A stretch of DNA of 45,396 bases from Triparma columacea (Eukaryota > Sar > Bolidophyceae > Parmales > Triparmaceae), in NCBI GenBank assembly GCA_030267965.1, contig BRYA01000875.1, positions 1 to 45,396 of the forward strand, in the 5' to 3' direction. This document shows positions 41,174-45,396 of this stretch, piece by piece; within the stretch, counting starts at the first letter, position 1, and each line of letters begins with the position of its first letter. Position numbers and translations under genes: made by a program. The notes under the pieces were generated by a model. The model was not told the origin of the DNA. It saw only the letters and a list, made by a program, of their open reading frames with translations, and ran no database searches.

Positions 41174-41637
41174 CAAGGGGCAACCTGAACCTTGGATTTA
41201 GGCACTATGCTCCTAGGTAGGTAGGTAGATTTTGGCCAAAATCGCTCTTAACTATTTAAGATAGGTACTCCTAAATAGTTAACGTGTAATAAATGACCCT
41301 ATATAGTGTAATAAATGCCCCTTTATAGCATAAAAAATGACCCTAACAGATGGTAGGTTGAGTATATGTACGTTATATGTAGGTTATTATGCGGGGGCGA
41401 TCGTTACGGGGAATTTCTGACGGAGTCGTGATCAAATTGGAAAATTAATTAAATTATTCATTTAATGCCAAAAAAAAGGTCTAAAAAAGGGGCGTTTTTT
41501 CATAAAAAAGTGCGTTTTTAATTCTAAATAGGTAAGTAAAACGGAAATAAAAAGGTAGGTAGGTAGATTTAAGCCGAAATGGCTCTTAACTATTTATGGA
41601 GCATAGATGCCAAATAGTTAGTTCAGGTTGCCCCTTG
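41174..41637. mobile_element. MITE (non-autonomous DNA transposon) with 7-bp target duplication
   Basis: Perfect 17-bp terminal inverted repeats, CAAGGGGCAACCTGAAC at 41174-41190 and its reverse complement at 41621-41637. An inner conserved block GGCA-TATGCTCC extends each arm to about 41 bp. TTTTGCT flanks both sides (41167-41173 and 41638-41644), a clean 7-bp target-site duplication. The 464-bp interior is AT-rich, has GGTAGGTAGGTAG near both ends followed by AACTATTTA/TAAATAGTT hairpins, and has no ORF. Ends starting CA-(A)GGGG resemble hAT-like elements, which usually make 8-bp duplications, so superfamily assignment is open. It fills most of the 591 bp between two divergent start codons. 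Confidence 0.88.
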
Positions 41638-41707
41638 TTTTGCTGCTGGAAGCTGGAAGAAGAGAAATCCCAAAGCTTTTAGTTTGGACAAAGTTCCACC
41701 CTCTGTT

Positions 41708-42433
41708 ATGGCTTCGCAATTGTTCGTGTTGATAGTGTTTGTAGTAGTTAGTTTATCAACGGGGTTTGTCCCTAGTGGAAATATATTGTCTTCAAATGGT
41801 TTGAATGGACAATTTGGAAACAAATACATCACCGACTCTGTCGACAATCATCACCCATTTATACAACAACGATGCGCTAATTCAATGTCCACATCTTATA
41901 GAGATACTAAGAAGGTATGTGTCAGTGTATGTGGTGAGGTGGTTGGACGTATATGTTAAGATATGTGGAGATATGTGGGTGATGTACACGCACCTTACCG
42001 CAATCACCATTCAATCACCATTCAATCACCATTCAATCACCATTCAAACGCATTCAAACGCATTCAAATACCACTCACTCGTACACAAACCCACTCACTC
42101 GTACGCGAACCCACTCACTCGTACTCAAACCCACTACTCATACTCAAACCACCATCCCTCCCCCTTTCCCAACCACCCCTAATCCCACAGATGGGTCTGT
42201 TTGGTTTGGGAGGTCCAGAGATTGCCATAATCGGCGTCGCCGCTGCCTTCCTCCTCGGGCCCTCCAAGCTCGCCGAGTTCTCCAAGGACCTAGGCAAGGT
42301 GGCGGGGGAGCTCAAGGACGTGCCCAAGGAGTTCCAGAAGGGCATCAGGGAGGGGGAGGCGGAGAGCAAGGCAATCAAGGCGAAGGAGGCGGGGAAACCT
42401 GAACCTGTGGAGGACGTCGAGGCGATGGAATGA
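41708..42433 (+). CDS. plastid TatA/Tha4/Hcf106-like thylakoid protein
   Basis: Two exons, 41708-41914 and 42191-42433, phase 0; 149 aa. Exon 1 is almost purely a targeting sequence: signal peptide MASQLFVLIVFVVVSLSTG followed by FVPS (ASAFAP-type), then a transit region. Exon 2 encodes the mature protein: GLFGLGGPEIAIIGVAAAFL (membrane segment with the conserved Gly-Pro-Glu), the hinge GPSKLAEF, an amphipathic helix and a charged tail ending EDVEAME. It should form the pore-type component of the thylakoid twin-arginine translocase. The exon split exactly between presequence and mature domain suggests the presequence was acquired by exon joining (inference). Confidence 0.9.
42001..42130. repeat. 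short tandem repeats in the TatA intron
   Basis: CAATCACCATT (11 bp) four times from 42001 to 42044, then a 10-bp CAAACGCATT pair, then CCACTCACTCGTAC-C-AAC (20 bp) three times at 42071, 42091 and 42111. They make up about half of the 276-nt intron (41915-42190). Confidence 0.88.
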
Positions 42434-42543
42434 AGAATAGCGGGAAGAGAGGGGGGAGGGTAAGAAGGGAGAGCTTTTTATGTGCAAAACATGTTTTAGT
42501 GATATATACATATATTCAGATTTTGTGTATTGCCTCGTTGGGT

Positions 42544-44059
42544 TCATCCCAACGTAGCCTTCATTATCTTCTCAAAGTTGGCGCTGCCCGCCCCGTAACA
42601 AACCTTGAATATCTCCTCCCCTTTCACCCTCATCTCCGCCGCCCTCCCCATGTCTCCAAAGCTCGCCTCCAGTTTCGCTAGCTTCAGGAGCTCCAGCCCT
42701 TTCACCGGGAAGTACTCCGGGGTCAGGGCCTCCCACATCCCCGGGGTCGGGCGGAGTGCCGTCAGCGCCTCCTGGTACCTTCCCCCCTCCAGCATTTCCT
42801 CAACCTCACCCCTAGACCTTACCAGGTCGGACCTAAGGGAGGCCAGGGCTGGGAGTTCGGGGGACGAGCAGGAGACGCAGGTGCACGTGAAGTTGTAGTC
42901 CCTCCTTAGGGAGGCCCGGCGCTCCGACGAGGGTGGGGTAATGTCAATGTAGCTCGTTGTGACCTCGCCCCCCCCCCGGATCGGGGATATGGTGCGGGCG
43001 GATATGGCGGGGAGGGAGGCAGGGGAGAGGTCGAACGAGGTGACCGCGTTGGGGGAGCAGCTGTGGTTTATACACGAGGCCAAACCGTACATGCCCACGC
43101 CGAGGGGCTGGAGCTCGGGGTCAGACACGGTGAAGGAGTTCTGGTTTATGCGACAGAATAGGTCCTTTATGTCCTGGGGGGTGAAACCGCAGATTGAACC
43201 CCCGCTGCAGAGGCCAGTGGAATTCAGGCCGGAGACAACCATCTGCACAAGGGCTGTGTAGAGGTCCTCGGAGGGCACGTAGTCATGGATTAACGAATTT
43301 ATGGAGGATTTTAGTGTTGAGGAATCCTACGGGTTGAGGAGTGTTGGGTGGGTCTTAGTGAGCAGCGATGGGCGGCGAAGTCTGTGCGTGCCTATACATT
43401 TCACATATAACCCCCTCTCTCCACCTTCCTCCTCCTTCCTCCTCCCTCCCCCCCTTAACCCTCTCACCTTGCACGCCAGGATCACTCTAGTCGCAAGCAC
43501 CACGTTTGAGGGGGGGTCCTTGAGGTGCTCTATTATGCGAACCTCAACCTCATCGTAGGGGTTGAGATCCCTGCACGCCAAGGAGCAGTAACGACGGGAG
43601 AGGGGAGAGGTGGGTAGGGGGCAGAAACAGGAGGAACAGAGTATTCCACGATGGTCACGGTTGAGGACCGGTGGAATCAAGGGTGGCTCACTGAGGACAG
43701 TCGTACCAGGGGATGGGAGATTTTTTATTGACACAAGATGACGACCTGTGGGGGGGGGGTTGTGTGAGTGGGGGGTTTTAGGATAATTGTCGCCGAGGGG
43801 CTGTCTGTCCCTCACCTCTAGCAGGAGAGCTAGTGATTGCTGTGCCATTGAGAGGGTTGCGGGGAGGCGAAGGGGTGGAGAGAAACGAAGGGGCGGAGAG
43901 AAATTTAGGGGGGGGTGGAGAGGAGACTTTGCGGCATGTACGCTTGTGGGTCTTGAAGTCTAAACGCTGACATTCACGACCACAGTAATAAACAACCTTG
44001 CATAATGAACATCGAGCTCTTGCTGATGGTTTGTTGCAATGAGCGCAAGTACCTGGCAT
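42544..44059 (-). CDS. SMYD-type MYND-SET lysine methyltransferase
   Basis: Three exons, 44059-43816, 43745-43468 and 43326-42544 (phases 1 and 0); 434 aa, normal for SMYD proteins. Residues 5-42 are a MYND finger: CAHCNKPSARARCSLCKVVYY then C-x3-C and H-x3-C spacing. The exon 1/2 join makes ARGRHLVS, the start of the SET fold. A second Cys cluster (CSSCFCPLP ... YCSLAC) lies at about 140-165. SET core: LASCINHSCSPNA, then EVTTSYID; post-SET: YNFTCTCVSC. The C-terminus is helical (TPR-like). It methylates protein lysines in the nucleus or cytosol; the target is unknown. It is convergent with TatA (110 bp). The MYND-less relative is at 6402-7247. Confidence 0.85.
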
Positions 44060-44955
44060 CGAAGACGATGTTAAAAACGGCGACAGTCAAGGGAATGTTC
44101 AAGTATGCCGAGTGTCAGTATTAGATGTTTGGAGTAATAACGAGTATTATTGTCAGCCCTCTGGCCCTTTCCCTCACAATCTCTAATAATCAATACTCAA
44201 TTACATCTCCAAATACCTTGGTTTAACAGGTTATTTGCCCAAACTACAATACCTCTCCGCCCTACCACCTTTTTTCTACGCCCTTTGACACCGCCACCAC
44301 CTTTATTCCTCTTCTCATTCCTACCACACCGCCACCTACTCCCAGTCTCAATTCCATTTTTTTCAACGCACACACCTAAAAAAATACCGAAAATCGACTC
44401 TTCTCTTTCACAACATCACACACCCCTACACCTCTAACCACAACGCTCCTCGCGTTCCACAACCTCTTTTATTCATACAATTCTCAAAAATCTTTCAGCG
44501 TTGTCAAAAATTTGTCCTCATTTTTTAGACAACATCTGCCGTCAGACACATCCTCAACACTTTCCACCTATTTCGACCTTCCTCAACACGTCACAACAGG
44601 TTTTTCTTCAATAACTCCTCCAAACAAGGCCCTACCACCTCCTCCCAATTCTTCTCATTCAAGCCTCCTTCAACAAAAGATAACACACGTTCGTTACTTT
44701 TTCCTTTTTTCTTCACTTCCTCACTCAATCACAAACAACTCCTAACCTCTATATTCTTCTCCCATCGCACCTCCTACTTTCTCTTCATCCTTCACAAACA
44801 CACTCCAATTGTTCAACTTCTCTTATTCAATCTCTACCGTGTGTCTGGCGAAGCATCGTAACCTTTCTCCATCTCAACAACCTACCACATTCGCACGTTC
44901 TCCCACGTACCGCCCTACAAATACCTACGTTCTACCTTCTCCTCCCTACTCCAAC
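44060..44955. other. G-poor, pyrimidine-rich stretch
   Basis: About 900 bases upstream of an ORF that runs off the window. From about 44200 the plus strand is strikingly poor in G and rich in C, T and A (ACACCTAAAAAAATACCGAA type). This is unlike the gene flanks elsewhere but similar to the first 200 bases of the window. It could be a long 5' leader/promoter or the end of a retroelement. No repeat pair was found inside the window. Confidence 0.4.
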
Positions 44956-45396
44956 ATGAGTGACATCCATACACTCAGCAACGAATTCCACACCATCTTC
45001 ACCAACATCCTCGAATCGACGACTCAAAGGCACGACTCGTGGAATCTCACCGATCCCCTACATCCCGTCCTCACGGACGAGGTCATCACCGACCTCACCA
45101 ACGCTGTCGCACAAACAGCCAAACTCAAACACATGAAGATCCGCCTTCTACGCAACCACGAGTTCTCCACGCAATTCTCTCTCTTCGTCGCCTCCGTGAC
45201 TGATTTAATCTCGCTTCTAAACGACGTCTACACTGAAGATCTCTTCACCGACGACAACGGTCAATATTTCACCGCATTAGCCGAAGACCTGGCTACCTCC
45301 GATAATAACGGCCTCATCCTCTCCGAAACCAACGTATCATTCCTCACCGCCCAGTTCGACGAACTTTACAACGACTACTACAACGGCATCATCGAA
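44956..45396 (+). CDS. partial ORF running off the right edge, unrecognised
   Basis: ATG at 44956 and 147 codons open to the last base, with no stop. The product starts MSDIHTLSNEFHTIFTNILE and is helical, acidic, and rich in Leu, Thr, Asp and Asn with few Gly. It has no signal peptide, Cys cluster or motif that I recognise. The codon choice (C-ending) is non-random, which favours real coding. The strange G-poor leader and the composition raise a gag-like first ORF of a retroelement as one possibility, without direct evidence. Confidence 0.55.
   Translation, partial: MSDIHTLSNEFHTIFTNILESTTQRHDSWNLTDPLHPVLTDEVITDLTNAVAQTAKLKHMKIRLLRNHEFSTQFSLFVASVTDLISLLNDVYTEDLFTDDNGQYFTALAEDLATSDNNGLILSETNVSFLTAQFDELYNDYYNGIIE

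Noticed and set aside
41117..41176. Longer N-terminus for the XK-like gene
   Set aside because: The frame is open, but the candidate start at 41176 is TTG and its last bases lie in the MITE terminal repeat. The first ATG is at 41116.

Overview
This window looks like nuclear DNA of a photosynthetic stramenopile (diatom/bolidophyte type). Three products (a plastid IF-1, a TatA-like thylakoid protein and a YqeH-like GTPase) start with a secretory signal peptide followed at once by Phe. That is the ASAFAP-style bipartite plastid presequence of algae with secondary red plastids; a YchJ-like protein has a weaker version. Genes are compact and densely packed on both strands. I resolved 27 introns by reading-frame continuity; they are mostly 67-280 nt, and 22 of the 27 donors begin GTGAG. 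TTAGGG-type telomere-like repeats are present. Genus-level assignment (a Triparma-like bolidophyte is my guess) is inference from style only.

Layout. 1-3.9 kb: a 1208-aa minus-strand protein with START-like domains and an XK-related-like membrane module. 3.9-6.4 kb: gene-poor, with degenerate repeats and a frameshifted ORF. 6.4-12.6 kb: a compact SET-domain gene, a five-exon coiled-coil/LRR gene and a rhomboid-like gene. 13-16.2 kb: an acidic protein with about 15 DFGDF-type motifs. 16.6-22.4 kb: a 5' partial duplicate and then the full copy of a plastid YqeH-like circularly permuted GTPase gene; between them lies a large fold-back element with a 34-bp perfect central palindrome, plus telomere-like repeats.

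22.6-28.5 kb: a five-exon ABCG transporter with a huge lumenal/extracellular domain, head-to-head with plastid IF-1. 28.8-31.3 kb: a Gln/His/Asn-rich protein of unknown function. 32-33.4 kb: a QTRT2-like gene. 33.4-36.4 kb: an orphan HPRT exon, a RanBP2-type zinc finger, YchJ, and a CCCH zinc finger fused to a DEDDh exonuclease. 36.6-38.8 kb: a PUS1-like pseudouridine synthase. 38.9-42.4 kb: a second XK-like membrane protein and TatA, whose shared intergenic space is almost entirely a MITE with a 7-bp target duplication. 42.5-44.1 kb: a canonical MYND-SET gene. The right edge holds a G-poor stretch and an ORF that runs off the window.

Themes. Several genes serve plastid biogenesis (IF-1, the YqeH-like ribosome-assembly GTPase, TatA) and several act on RNA (QTRT2, PUS1, CCCH-exonuclease). 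Two large membrane proteins at opposite ends share one module. Repeats and mobile DNA mark the duplication and promoter regions. I did not find a clear operon-like novel system. The best leads are the XK-like/START proteins, the fold-back element between the GTPase copies, the MITE-built bidirectional promoter and the repeat-rich introns.
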